DNA from: Blastomussa wellsi
Taxonomy: Eukaryota; Cnidaria; Anthozoa; Scleractinia; Plerogyridae
Length of the DNA stretch: 64,000 bases
Assembly (NCBI GenBank): GCA_947652115.1
Contig: OX393563.1
Coordinates: 27,686,091-27,750,090, forward strand
Direction: 5' to 3'
This document shows, one piece after another, positions 1 through 11,627 of the stretch (positions are counted from its first letter, which is position 1; every line of letters begins with the position of its first letter). The position numbers and the translations under genes are program-made. The notes beneath the pieces are model-generated. The model worked only from the letters and a program-made list of their open reading frames with translations. It was not told where the DNA came from and did no database searches.

Positions 1-164
1 TGTTATAAGGTGGGGATAGGACTTTCTGGTTAATTTGAAATGCATGATTTTTGCCCTGTTTTATTTTTGGTTTTTGGACTCCAGCCCTCACATTTCACTT
101 GCGATGATGTGCGTGTGATGCGCGTATGGTGCGCGTGGGGTGTACGCGATTCGATTTGGATCGA

Positions 165-203
165 TTCTTGTTTCTTAGTTGTTGTTTTCTCAATTCTTTG
201 CAG
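165..203 (+). promoter_or_regulatory. 3' splice site before bHLH exon
   Basis: A T-rich tract ends in TTTGCAG at 203, directly before an ATG. The upstream bases keep the frame open but the 26 residues they would add are unlike protein. I therefore read 1-203 as the end of an intron, or as leader, and 204 as the exon start. Confidence 0.6.
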
Positions 204-623
204 ATGCAGTTGAATGAAACTTCTTTTCCAGACGGGACAAGAGTGCACGTGGATAAATCCATGGATCAAACTTGTTACAATCAAGCGCTGCTCCAAAATT
301 GTCCCGCTTTTCTCTTCTCATGGGACCCACTGGTCCTGAGAGAATTCGAAAGTGTGCAACAGTTACAGGTTACAGAGAAAACTCCATCTTCCCTGCATTC
401 CACTTCTAATCCAGTATCACCACCGACAATCCAGAGAGCAAAGCACCGTGAAAGGGAGAGAAAAAGGCAGACGCGTTTGAAGGAAGCGTTTGACGTGCTT
501 CGCAGCGTAATACCTGACTACTTTTCCGAGAGAGAGCCTGGAGACAGACTTTCAAGGATTCAAACTTTGAGACTGGCAATGGAGTACATTGCTGCATTAC
601 AAGAATTGTTAGAGGCCAGTTAA
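204..623 (+). CDS. bHLH transcription factor, C-terminal or only coding exon
   Basis: The exon encodes 139 residues ending in a basic helix-loop-helix domain (about residues 79-137). The basic region has the RERERKR core with the conserved glutamate that contacts the E-box, followed by helix 1 (LKEAFDVLRSVIP) and helix 2 (LSRIQTLRLAMEYIAALQELL). This pattern is typical of class-A tissue-specific bHLH factors (atonal/Twist/Fer3-like superfamily), which dimerise and bind CANNTG sites in the nucleus. The loop is longer than usual (SEREPGDR, positions 108-115), and His replaces the usual Asn at the start of the basic region. The protein ends five residues after helix 2. I cannot assign an orthologue. 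The start may be Met at 204 or lie in an upstream exon outside the window. Confidence 0.8.
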   Translation: MQLNETSFPDGTRVHVDKSMDQTCYNQALLQNCPAFLFSWDPLVLREFESVQQLQVTEKTPSSLHSTSNPVSPPTIQRAKHRERERKRQTRLKEAFDVLRSVIPDYFSEREPGDRLSRIQTLRLAMEYIAALQELLEAS

Positions 624-2048
624 CTCACTATGTGCTCATAGTTATACTACAAAGGTACCAGGAACTGACTTTAGGCAAGAGGAAATTAAACCTTTTTTTC
701 AACGCCATTTCAATGTTGATGTAGTTATTAATAACTTGTAAAAATGCAGTCATTAAAAATACTAGTGTCATTGTGTGTAGCTACTCAAAAAACATTCCAC
801 AGTCGCCAAAAAAACAGAGTAATTAATCGTCAACTCAGTGGTTTATCGGCAAATATAAAAGAGAGCGACTGAGGACTGAGGACGTTTATCTATGTACAGT
901 TTCTGCGTGTAATACGATTCAGGGAGAGATGGGTAACTTATGACGGTTTGCCACGCGCTTTATGAAGACGATTGGGGCCGAGACAGGTACAGTTTTTAAC
1001 ATTCATCGGCTGGAGCGCGCTCGACTGGAATCTCTTTGCCTTCATGCACCTCTGTGAGAGGCGTGAATAATTATGTAGTCATAGCAGCGATGATCTTTTC
1101 ACGTGTAGAGATGATATGTCTGATGATGTTTATTGACGTGTGAGATTTTTTTTTCGCGCTCAAGCTTATAAATTATGATAAAGTTATTCACTGGATAGGA
1201 TTAACCACCCTTCACAACAACAGAGGCCAGGAAACCGATCCCTGGAGTATGCCGCCATGTTTGTCGACGTCCTGTTAAGAGCACATGGGCGCCGTTTTAC
1301 CCGAAAAATGTCGAACATTTTCCAAACTAAGGGGCTGCAGTCCTCCGGTTCGTACGTCTATGCGAGCCGCGCACGCGATTTTGAAGCTTCTGACGTGTCT
1401 TGGCAAGACTCTTACTGCAGCTAGCATTCCGATACAAAGTTTATACCACTGAAATAGAGCTAACAATATTGGCTACTTATGTTCAGTAAGGGAAGTTAAA
1501 CTTTAAACAGAAAGAGGTCCCGGTATTCGTTTTGTAGCAGGGGGACCTTGAAATATAATACCTTAAATTATCAGGTTTCCTAAACGTTCTCATTTGAACC
1601 GTTCACTGTACCCAATTTGCGATGGCAGAAAAAAAATGAGAGAAAGCAAAGCGAAAAATTAAAAAAAAAGGATGCATAGTATTGATGTAAAGGAGCAATT
1701 TGATGTATGTTTCGGACACCCGAAACGGAGAGGAATATCTCTTTGTTTTGCCGTTGTACTTGCTATGCTTGTATCGTTGTACGAAATGCTGGTGGAGTGG
1801 AGATTTGTGAAAACTAAGAGCAAAGCTCAAAAGTCACACAGCGGGGAAGCCCATTGCGTAAAAAGAATTACAGTGATCACGTGATAATCATGAGGCATCT
1901 CGACACACCTAATCCCCTTTTACAAGAAAGCGAAACAAGGAACTATATTTTTGACATTCTCTAAACGTCTAATGCTCAATGTTATTAATGCAAATTAATG
2001 TTCAATGGTCAATGTTCTTATCTACATCTCAATCAAGTCATAACATAA
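624..2048. other. non-coding, nothing recognised
   Basis: This is 3' flank of the bHLH exon plus AT-rich DNA. Open frames of 60-75 codons (for example 1275-1466 and 1603-1830) have no recognisable motif. I see no RNA gene or clear repeat. Confidence 0.5.
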
Positions 2049-4328
2049 TCATTTATCCAAGATGGGGGCTGACAGCTCCGGCTGGATCTGAGGGTACTGG
2101 GAAATCGTCAAAGAGCTCTGCCGCATGGGTGATTCCACAGGCTCACCTGAAGAAAGGGGGGGGGGGGGGGCTTCCTGACTGGGATCGGTCTGGTTTTGTT
2201 TCCCTGGGGCTAAGTGCCGTCCTCGTGGTGTTCCCCGGCAATCGCATATGTACGGATTGTGCCGAGATTCTGCAGGTGTGGGTGCCCTCAATGCGCAAGA
2301 CACTGGTTGGACATTTTGGGGCAACACTGCTCCTAATCCAGATTGTGAGCTTTCACACTGTTTGTGACTTCTTCCTTCAATTGTAGTACCGAAGTACTGG
2401 TGTAGTGGTGACGGCTTTCTTTAATGTGCCCAACGCTATCTGTTGGGGACTTTCCCAGGTCCAATCCACGTAGTTTTGAGTCAGCTCTCGCAGTGACGTC
2501 GTTATATCTGAGAGATGTGGCAAGAGCTTGCTCAGGTATTGTGTTATGCCCACCAGTGTGGGCACAGTCATCTCAATTATTGCTCTGACTTTGGCTGGAT
2601 CTACGCATAAACCATCATCTGTGGCTATGTGCCCAATGAGCGGTACCTCCTTCTTCTTCTAGGACGACCCTTTGGTCGAATGGAGGAATGTCAGAAGTTC
2701 TTGTCATGGTCGTGAACGGCTTATAGATGAGTGTGTCGAAATCCAACAACCACAATGTCATCCGCGATGACCTCCACCCCATGCAGACCCTCGATAAGTT
2801 GGAATACTTCGGGGTCCGAGCTGATTCCGAAAGGCATTGTTTTAAAACGGAAACGCCCAAATAGTGTTTGAAATGTGGTGAGGTATGATGATTTATTGTC
2901 CAACACAACGTACCAGAAGCCACTTCGAACATCTAATTTCGTGAAGACTTTAGCCCCATGAAGGCGTGTAGCGACGTACTCGATGGTGGGGAGAGGGTAA
3001 TTTTCACGAAGGATTGCCCGATTCAAGCCCTTCGGATCCAGACAAATTCGTAACTTGCTATTTGCCTTGTGGACTAGAACCACTGAGCTGCCCCATGCTG
3101 TAGGGATGGTCACGGCTTCAATGATGTCTTGCTGCTGAAGGTCATGTAACGTTTCTTTGAGTTTGTCTCTCAATGCGACTGGGACCCGGCGGGGTGCGTT
3201 CTGTACTGGGTCTACGTCAGTATCGGTTCTGATGCGATATTCACCTTCCATTTTGCCTACTTTCGGAGTAGGTCATCTTTGGAGAGAGAAGAGTGGTGTG
3301 ATATCTCGCCCGTTGTGCTGTCTAAATTGTAAACTGGAAAACTCCCAGTGCTCGGTTTATACTTTAAAATTTTCATTCCAATAAATGCTTCTCAAGAGCG
3401 GTCGTATTTCGGTACTGTCCATTAGTTTACAGTCGAAAAAACACTGGTAGTCACCACGAGCGACGTGCATTTGAAGTTGGCCTACTGCAGGAATTTTCGA
3501 GTCCCCATACGCTACGATCGCTCTCTGATATTGCTTGACATGCTTGAGGCTTACGTCTTTGGTCGCTTTCTTGTAAAGGTGTACGGGAATGACGTTGCAT
3601 TGAGCGCCAGTGGCTGGTCGGAAGCATACAAACTTCCCAGACCTCGGCTTGAGAGTTACCGGTTGCGAATGATCGAGCTGTACTGCAGCGATATCGGAGA
3701 TGCTATTCATTTCGTCAAACTCGGTTCCTTGCGTTTCCTCGAGTTCCACGACTCTTACTGTTTGGCTGATTTTGTTTCGATCGACCCATGCTCCGCTCCT
3801 ACACAAGGCTGCAAAATCATTGTATTGTCCACACTTAGAGCACGTACTTCTAATATGCTGGACAGATTTCTCCCTTCTTCACGTGCGTGTGTTTTCCATA
3901 GTTCCCGCATTCCTTTATGGTGGCATTATTTCCTTCTTGCGTTGACTGAAACCTGAAGCCATTTCTATCGTTGCTTGCACGAGGTTCTCTCTTGCTCGGT
4001 TGATTTACGGCGTTCAATTGTTTTTATTGGGACCTTCTTACACAATTCCCGTAGGACTATCCCGGCTCTTGCACCCTGCGGTTGAATCTGTAACGCTCGG
4101 TTCAATTTTTTGCGGCTTGCAGTACGTGGCGAACTTCTTCAAGACTGGCTCGATTTTCTCGTTGTCGCCCTCGCTGTTGCAACATGTGTGTTCTCGTCCT
4201 TTCCGCTCAGCTATGTAGCTAAAGCATGATTTCTCCATGCCAGTTCGAATTTCGTCCATTTCTCGGCTGCGTTCGTTCGCAACACGTATCGCTAGCGGTG
4301 GAGGCGGCGGTAAATGGGATGTTGCCAT
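2049..4328 (-). pseudogene. degenerate Ty3/gypsy retrotransposon (gag-protease-RT remnant)
   Basis: Reading on the minus strand: a gag-like start at 4328 with a proline run; a zinc-knuckle remnant near 3840 with C-X2-C and the last Cys, but Asp where His is expected; a retropepsin-like segment (3357-3806) with TGAQCNV in which the catalytic Asp position is Ala; and reverse transcriptase (2721-3251) with CLDPKGLN, KLDVRSGFW, MPFGIS and the active-site variant VIADDI. A thumb/connection piece follows at 2377-2571. RNase H and integrase are essentially missing, with only a TPAESRH scrap near 2270. Several frameshifts separate the pieces and I found no LTRs. It is an old copy unrelated in detail to the young gypsy element at 30.9-35.5 kb. 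Confidence 0.85.
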
Positions 4329-7072
4329 TCTTTTGTCTTCTGAGTCTGTGTGACGCTGTCTTTGTCAGACGTGTCAGTCCATGACAGTGGTTCTACTCTG
4401 TTTTGACATTGTACATTGTGGCTCTAGTTTTTGAAATAAAAACCATTAAGCAGAAAATAATATCTGGGCTGCTATGTTTTCCGATTATCATTCCCATTGC
4501 TCGAAATAATAGTTTATTGGCTGAGATGGGGAGCTTTGTGGGAACTGGAGTAAGTATCTGTATATAGAGGCATAATTATGACAATAATGTCTCAATGATT
4601 GCTCTAAAATCTCGTAGCAGTCACTATTGACCTAGATTGATGACGAAATAGAATGAGCCATTAGCTTAGATTGTGAGTCATTGTCATTGGCTCACATACC
4701 CTATTTAGTTCTCCCCCCCACAAAGTGTGACCCGGCCAAGTAATCATTGAGTCTATTCCTGGCACTCCAAACCATGATTGATGCATTGTGTTACCATCTC
4801 ACTTGCCACTCCTACAATCAGGGATCGATAATAACTCATATAATTATATTTATGTACAGCTTAGTCTCTCTGCTGCATGTATTTTTCAGTTCGGCATATC
4901 GAGTTTGCTGACGACTGCTTCAATGATAGATGATAATCGGGTCTACGCCACAGAGTTCGGGTTTCATAAATTCCTAACGTGTTGACGTATGAGTTAGATA
5001 ATATGCGCATTCATGCCCCAAGGCGTTTCCCCGATTCATGCTGTGAAATGTCCTAACAGCTTCTAATGTTTTATTTTAAGTCACGATAATGGTTCTGTCA
5101 TTTAAAATGACCGAACAGAAGGCATTCTACACGATGTGACTTTGTCATACGCGTTGGCATGTTTCCATATGCACGGGATCGAACGCGTTATCAATTTTCC
5201 AACCTCGTGGTTGCCTTTTCACATACTGAGCAAGCCTTAACTTAGCACAGTAAACCGTAGTTCCTTTTCTTAAAACGACTGATAAAAACTAACTGTTGTT
5301 TATTTTTAAGAAAAAAAGTGCACAATGTTCGTTCTTTATTTCAGGTTTTCTGTGATATGAAGGGACTAAACGCTTTGCCCCTCCCCCCAATCCATGTTTG
5401 TCATTCTCTTTATTATTTATGGGATCAAACGTAGCCCAATCTCGACATATGTTTCTTCAATGAATTAGAAGAATGGTCATCGCCATGAATTTGCAATGCA
5501 AGCAATTGGAAAGAAGGAGCCTGAGAAAATGAGGGCTCCAATATCAAACTTCTCAAACTTCAAGCACCCATGCCACGCTTTTCTTTTTCTACGGCATATT
5601 TTCCTCTGCGAATAATTAAAATACATCTTGATTTTTCTTCCCGTCTCTTGAAACCGATCTTAACCTTGTCAGCCTTTTCTGAAATCGGTTGTTTCGTCGG
5701 ACGCAAACATAGCACAAAAAGACGACAATAAGAATAAGAATGTAAATACAAGAAACGTTTGGATCTCCCGCCATATTATTCAAATTGATGTATTCGCAAG
5801 CATGCTCTGCTCAAATTACCCAAATGAGGTATGATCATTCTCGTGAAAAAACGTATCATTTAAAGTCGCTTTACGGAGTCTGTAAGCATGACAATTACAG
5901 GAATGTTACGTGAGACCGCGGTTGTTGTGAAAACACGGGTTCTCTTTTTCTTTTTCTCGTTGGTGTCAACATTTTTTAGATTACCGAATGGCCAGGTTAA
6001 CAGTTAAAACCATACGAGAAGTCTAACGTATATTTAGCCAGGCTGAACTATCTGATGTAACTGCGCCACCACAGCGACAAAAAATTATTAATGGACTTGG
6101 GTCAAACAGCTGAAACATCGCCATTACTCTCTGTTAAAATCAGACAATAACTAAAAACCGTGTAACATGTACTGGATTTTCCTTTCTTCTTTAGAATGTT
6201 GTTAACTCGATGGCAGTTTTAGAGGAATGTTGTTCCAGAATGAAATGCTGAAAATATTCGTTCTTCAGAAGCAGGCCAGCTTAGCAACTAAATTCACGGA
6301 TCGATGAAGCCGGGATGAAGTCTAACTGAATTTCAGATCACATAAGCCAACTTACTGTGTTAAATAGTATGCTGTAATAACCTGCAAACTACTCTTGAAT
6401 GTTTGTCAGCCATATTGTGAAATATCAATATCTTAACATTTTTACTGCATTGTCTTTTGCGGGACTACTAAAGTAATAAAAGACGCTGTCTTTGTCAGAC
6501 GTGTCAGTCCATGACAGTGGTTCTACTCTGTTTTGACATTGTACATCGTGACTCTAGTTTTTGTAATAAAAACCATTAAGCAGAAAATAAGTGTCTGGGC
6601 TGCTATGTTTTCCAATTATCATTCTCATTGCTCGAAAGCGGGAGCTTTGTGGGAACTGGAGAAAGTATCTGTATATAGACGCATAATTATGGCAATAATG
6701 TCTCAATGATTGCTCTAAAAACTCGTAGCAATCACTATTGACCTAGATTGATGACGAAATAGAATGAGCCATTAGCTGAGATTGTGAGTCATTGCCATTG
6801 GCCCACATACCCTATTTAATTCTCCCACCCCCCGCTCTCCCACCCACAGAGTGTGACCCGGCCCTGTAATCATGGAGTCTATTCTTGGCACTCTAAACCA
6901 TGATTGATGCATTTTGTTACCATCTCACGTGCCACTCCTACAATCCGGGATCGATAATAACTCATATACTTATATTTATGTAAAGCTTAGTTTCTCTGCT
7001 GCATGTATTTTTCTGTTCGGCATATCGAGTTTGCTGACGACTGCTTCAATGATCGATAGATGATAATCGGGT

Positions 7073-7373
7073 CTACGTCACAGAGTTCGGGTTGAAATGT
7101 CGATTAAAACGTAAGAACAGACCTCTAAGACTTGACGGTTCAAAGTCTTTGCCGTCTTTTCGCTTCACACTAAGGATAAATTCGCAGAGATATTCGTTCA
7201 ATTCTTCGGCTTCGATGTCTTCAGGATTTCTTTGGTCGTGCGTTTCTCGCAGAAATTCAATAAGTAGCTTCACATCTCTCGTCGTCTTAGCTCTTGTATT
7301 TTTGTTTTGGTGCTCGACAATATAGTCGTCATCGACTTTTCTAAATGCTCAAATCTCGTGGATCCTTGAGCCA
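7073..7373 (-). pseudogene. Crypton-like tyrosine recombinase, N-terminal fragment
   Basis: From an ATG at 7373 the minus strand encodes MAQGSTRFEHLEKS, and after a 2-base loss relative to the copy at 21.2 kb continues (7273-7073) with the pattern EDIEAEELNEYLCEFILSVK followed by EPSSLRGLFLRF. Spacing of PEDI-EELN-L-FI-SV and G-EPSSLR matches the helical N-terminal domain of Crypton-derived tyrosine recombinases and their domesticated animal relatives (ZMYM/QRICH1/KCTD1-type, DUF3504-associated). The catalytic R-H-R-Y domain is absent. The fragment sits inside the repeat unit and stops at the repeat junction near 7093, so it is probably cargo of a non-autonomous derivative. Confidence 0.6.
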
Positions 7374-7503
7374 TTGTTAAAAGTACAGGTATTTTTGTAC
7401 TTTTGATACGAAAGCTTTCTCGCTACGGAGGTTTCCACGCAATGAACTTGAACTTGTTGAATGAAATCAGTGGTATGTTAAGTCTCTCCTGGTTGGACGA
7501 AAC

Positions 7504-8010
7504 CCCGGGGGGGGGGGGGTACTCCCGGAAATTTTGGATAGGGGTGTGCCGCCCAGGGTCCTGAACCCTTACCCTATTTAAGGGTGGGGGAAGCGAAAAC
7601 TGATACCCTATTTAAGGACCGAACCCGAAAAATGATACCCTATTTAAGGAAAAAACAAAATTATTAATAGCATAAAAGGAAGACTTTATTTTTTTCTTTT
7701 CTGTAACATTGGATGTAAAGCATCAAGCATAGAATACAAGAATAAGCCTAGTTTAAACCTCTGTTGCAAAATGGTTACAGTACTGTCAAGTTAACACAAA
7801 AATTGAAAAAACATTCGTTTAGGCGGGCGTTTGCAAACTCTAGTATTAGATAATACAATTTAGATACCCTATCTAAGGACTAGGCCAGGAACGCATTGCC
7901 AAAAGGAGCAAAAATGATACCCTATTTAAGGATCGAGAACCTCGAAAACCATACCCTATCGGGCGGCACATACCTATATAGCCCATATATGGGAGTACCC
8001 CCCACCCGGG
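7504..8010. mobile_element. hAT-type MITE with 8-bp target duplication
   Basis: The 507-bp element begins CCCGGGGGGG...TACTCCC and ends GGGAGTACCCCCCACCCGGG, which are imperfect inverted repeats of about 20 bp. It is flanked by the direct repeat GACGAAAC (7496-7503 and 8011-8018). The inverted repeat copy carries the unoccupied site, with one GACGAAAC, at 21111-21118 on the other strand. Inside are several copies of TACCCTATTTAAGG. An 8-bp duplication is characteristic of the hAT superfamily. There is no coding capacity, so it would depend on a transposase elsewhere. Confidence 0.85.
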
Positions 8011-9266
8011 GACGAAACGCTTTACGCACGTGTGAGAAAGCCATTTCGCTGCTCTGATTGTATATCATAATTTTTTAAGCGGATTTCCTTCTGAAGAAAA
8101 CTGTGAGTAAATCTCAGTATGCATATAATAATATGCGCATTCATGCCCCAAGGCGTTTCCGCGACTCATACTGTCAAATATCCTAACAGCTTCTAATGTT
8201 TTATTTTAAGTCACGATAATGGTTCTGTCATTTAAAATGACCGAACAGCAGGCCTGAGGGATTCTACACGATGTGACTTGTCATACGCGTTGGCATGTTT
8301 CCATATGCACGGGGTCGAACGCGTTATCAATTTTCCAACCTCGTGGTTGCCTTTTCACATACTGAGCAAGCCTTAACTTAGCACAGTAAACCGTAGTTCC
8401 TTTTCTTAAAACGAATGATAAAAACTAACTGTTGTTTATTTTTAAGAAAGATGCTAATCGGTTCTACGTCACAAAATTCGGGTTTCAGAAATTCCTAACG
8501 TGTTGACGTGTGAGTTATATAATATGCGCATGCATGCATGCCCCACAGCGTTTCCTAGATCTCTGCTGCATGTATTTTTCAGTTCGGCATATCGAGTTTG
8601 CTGACGACTGCTTCTAATGATCGTTGTTTATTTCAGGTTTTCTGTGATATGAAGCGACTAGACGCTTTACCCCTCCCCCCGATCCATCTCTGTCATTCTC
8701 TTCATTATTTATGGATCACACGTAGCCCAATCTCGACATATGTTTCTTCAATGAATTACGCAATTATAGAAATGAAAGTGAAGAATGGTCATCGCCGTGA
8801 ATTTCCAATGCAAGCAATTAGAAAGAAGGAGCCTGAGAAAATGAGGGCTCTAATATCAAACTTCAAACTTCTCAAACTTCAAGCACCCATGCCACGCTTT
8901 TCTTCTTCTACGGCATATTTTCCTCTGCGAATAATTAAAATACATCTCGATTATTCTTCCCGTCTCTTGCAACCGATCTTAACGTTGTCAGCCTTTTCTG
9001 AAATCGGTTCTTTCGTCGGACGCAAACATAGCACAAAAAGACGGTAATAAGAATAAGAATGTAAATATACAAGAAACGTTTGAATTACTCAATTATAGAA
9101 ATGAAAGTGAAGAATGGTCATCGCCGTGAATTTCCAATGCAAGCAATTGGAAAGAAGGAGCCTGAAAAAATGAGGGCTCCAATATGAATTATTTCATATA
9201 TACTTCCCATCATTTCACTCCACGGGAAAATATAAACTCAACAAATTTACCTCGCTCCCAATGTGT

Positions 9267-9600
9267 GGCTTCATAGCTCAGATGGACGAACATCGCAACA
9301 GTATCGCTTAAGACACCCCTCTGTAACAGACCCACTGAAACCCTACCCAGTGGATTATCTTCCCCTACCCAGCGGAAATTTAGTCTCCCCAGTACCCAGT
9401 GAATATTTTGATTTTACCCAGTGACTGTGCGATGTGACCCAGCGTATTTTGTTTGCAAAATAAAACAGAAAACGAGCGGACCCAGTGGGAAATCAGCCAA
9501 CCCGGTGACCTTTTTCCCGAAAACCCAGTGAAACTAAAGATTCCACTGGGTCTGTTACAGAGGGGTGTCTTAAGTCACGGGTTCGCATCCCGTTGAAGCC
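9267..9600 (+). pseudogene. tRNA-like sequence interrupted by a MITE
   Basis: The halves 9267-9311 and 9574-9600 together correspond to the uninterrupted tRNA-like sequence at 20283-20354 (other strand). The D-arm and B-box/T-arm (GGGTTCGCATCCC) are recognisable, and a 258-bp element sits where the anticodon arm would end. It belongs to the repeat family rather than being a free-standing tRNA gene. Confidence 0.7.
9312..9569. mobile_element. TTAA-flanked MITE with ACCCAGTG subrepeats
   Basis: The 258-bp element has 23-bp perfect terminal inverted repeats beginning GACACCCCTCTGTAACAG and is bounded by TTAA at 9308-9311 and 9570-9573. The interior holds about eight variants of ACCCAGTG, all in one orientation. 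TTAA duplication points to a piggyBac-like mobiliser; because the flank is the palindrome CTTAAG, a 3-bp (Harbinger-type) duplication cannot be excluded. It is non-coding. Confidence 0.8.
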
Positions 9601-9995
9601 CTGATTTGTTCAGGCTTAAATTGGAAATTAACTTCGATGATCATTCTTCACTTTCATCTACATCCGCATCTCAAATACGATTTACTCCATATATACTTGC
9701 GGCATTATCAAGGTTAAATAGTTAATGATAAAAAGCGGTTTGTGAAGAGGCTAGCAAGGTTGAAAGCGAATTTGCATAAATACCTTGCATTCAGTGTTGG
9801 TTTGAAATCTTGAATACACAACATTTTATTAACAAGGCAGTCAAATTTCACTGCATGACACATTTTTTCACGCTTATTCCCCGGCAGAATTTCTGCAATT
9901 GGAGCTGATTTTTGATAGTTGAGCTCCAGCACGAGAAAAGCAAACGGAAAGTGGCAAAGATGAACGAGTTTTAGTGAGAAAGGACCCGATAACCG

Positions 9996-10061
9996 CCGCC
10001 TGGTTAGCTCAGTTTGTAGAGCGCCGGACTGCTGTGCGGAAGGTCTCGGGTTCGATCCCCA

Positions 10062-10093
<32 letters not shown>

Positions 10094-10290
10094 ATGAGGA
10101 GAACGTGCTGCCTTTGTAATTACGTCTGCAAATGGTTAGACCTTTTAGTCTTCTCGGATAAAGACGAAAAACCGTAGGTCCAGTCTCCTGCATCTTCAGT
10201 GTTACGGTAAACCAGGGGACGTTAAAGAACCCACGCACTTCTCGCAAAGAGTAGGGAACGATTTTCCCGGTGTTGTGGTCTGGCCTTGTC
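9996..10290 (+). mobile_element. tRNA-derived SINE
   Basis: The head is tRNA-like, with an A box (TGGTTAGCTCAG, 10001-10012) and a perfect B box (GGTTCGATCCC, 10049-10059) spaced as in RNA polymerase III promoters. It is followed by a non-tRNA body including AGTCTTCTCGGATAA and GTTAAAGAACCCACGCAC, a body type I recall from SINEs common in invertebrates. No A-rich tail or clear target duplication was identified, so the 3' limit is approximate. The sequence past the tRNA head argues against a functional tRNA gene. Confidence 0.75.
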
Positions 10291-10329
10291 CCGGGTTGGT
10301 GCTTAACATATGGTGTGAGTATGAGTATG

Positions 10330-10640
10330 ATAAAACAGGCAAAGAAGTAGCGAGAGAGAGCAGGAAAACGGCCGACCGGCAAGGTGATTGTCAAAGAATA
10401 CATCAAGTAAGAGGGAAAGAAAGGTGCCGATAATTTAAACAGCCAAATAAATGGCGAAGAACAGGAGGAAGGAGAGCATGTCGAGTAAGGGATGCTGTAG
10501 TACGGAAGACAACCAGGAAGACATCATTTGCAATTTTCGACATAGTGCTCAAACGTACTGTAAACATTTCCGCCATGTGGTGATTGTCAAAACATTACAA
10601 CGGTTCGGGGCTTCAGTTTATCCTATGGAATAAGAAAGAA
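10330..10640 (+). repeat. dispersed repeat, second copy at 45.24-45.56 kb
   Basis: Shared blocks with 45240-45560 include GGGAAAGAAAGGTGCCGAT, AGCCAAATAAATGGCGAAGAA and GGGATGCTGTAGTACGGAAG, in the same orientation and order. A 60-codon frame (10451-10633) falls within it but is broken in the other copy, so it is not a gene. The family is unknown. Confidence 0.6.
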
Positions 10641-10877
10641 TAGTCTATTCTGCCAGCTGTGAAGTTCTTCTAAACCTGACACTGATGTTCAACGAAAAAT
10701 TCAGGTTTCGATCGACAGCGGAACAGCACAAGGCAAGTGTAGTATTGTTCTTTCAAACCTCCCAATTCAGCAGTTCTCGAATTGTTTGCTTGTGCTCACC
10801 TCCTGTACTGTTTGTACCAGTGCTGTCAAACACAAATAGTAGAAAAGGCTGGTTGTGCACGATGTAAACCCTTATAA

Positions 10878-11143
10878 GTAGTTACTAATATGAGGGCACG
10901 AGCATTTTTACATCGCGTAAAATATGGTACCAGCCTTTAGCTGAAACCCGAAATAGAAATGATATAATAAGAGAAGAAATAAATGTATAGAAAGAAAAGT
11001 GTGTAAGAGTGAGTAAAAGATTAGGAGCCCAAATAGTATTCCGGAGAAATAATAAAATTATAAGAAGAGAAATAATAAAATTGCAAGAAAAGAAATAATA
11101 GAATTTGTAACTTTTTTATGAGTGCCCTCATATTAGTAACTAC
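10878..11143. mobile_element. short inverted-repeat element (MITE-like)
   Basis: The 21-bp sequence GTAGTTACTAATATGAGGGC(A) at 10878-10898 recurs as its exact reverse complement at 11123-11143. The 266-bp interval is AT-rich and non-coding. No target duplication is evident. It adjoins the AT-rich virus-like block and may mark or overlap its edge. Confidence 0.6.
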
Positions 11144-11627
11144 GGACCCTTTCATATTTCTTTCTTATGAGCAAGTTTATTACTAACTGATATTCCTCTA
11201 TTTTTTGACCTATTTTTATAGAATGAAAATATTTGCTGAAATATTCCCCGGAATTAACACAATTTGTAATTCTATAAAAATGAGATCATTTTATAAAATT
11301 ATTTCCTCGAAAACTGAGCAATTTTCTAGAATGAAAAAAATATGAAGACAAAAATGAATTCTAGAAATAATCGAAGATTACAAGCCTTATTCTAAGTATT
11401 TATTCATATCCTAGAAAAGTGCCTTTACTTCTCTGACTTTCTTATATAATTAATAATTAAATTAATAAATAATATGAATAATTGTATAAAATAGAGAAAA
11501 TACTATTCTTTTCTAAAAATAAAAAAAATCCTAGTCCTAACTTCAATCAGCCAATTAATGTAGAGTGGTTCCTTTTATAGTTTCAGTCTTAAATCTCCAA
11601 GTTAGATAATGAACATGATAAAATAAT

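Larger units (their letters stand above)
4352..9863 (+). repeat. long repeat family, partly tandem (two units), inverted copy at 20.0-22.4 kb
   Basis: A unit beginning GACGCTGTCTTTGTCAGACG occurs at 4352 and again at 6482 (offset 2130 bp). Both run through shared blocks (for example the CATACGCGTTGGCATG block near 5150 and 8284, and the ATTCGTCGGACGC-like block near 5695 and 9010). The second unit continues into a tRNA-like sequence and ends near 9863. The same blocks occur in opposite orientation at 20.02-22.4 kb. The family carries a Crypton-like N-terminal coding fragment in unit 2. I found no clear terminal repeats. Two MITEs are inserted in unit 2. Confidence 0.75.

Noticed and set aside
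2156..2170. Run of 15 G as a possible G-quadruplex or regulatory site
   Set aside because: A single homopolymer in a decayed gypsy copy; no further structure.
8598..9047. 149-codon plus-strand frame
   Set aside because: Falls in repeat family DNA; the copies at 5.4 and 20.5 kb do not keep the frame beyond short stretches.
9714..10406. 230-codon minus-strand frame
   Set aside because: It spans the tRNA-SINE and the end of the repeat family; the same KFDCLVNKMLCIQDFKP peptide at 20 kb comes from the inverted repeat copy read on its strand, so it is repeat DNA, not a gene.
10451..10633. 60-codon frame with SSKGCCSTED
   Set aside because: Lies in a dispersed repeat; the copy at 45.4 kb is broken.
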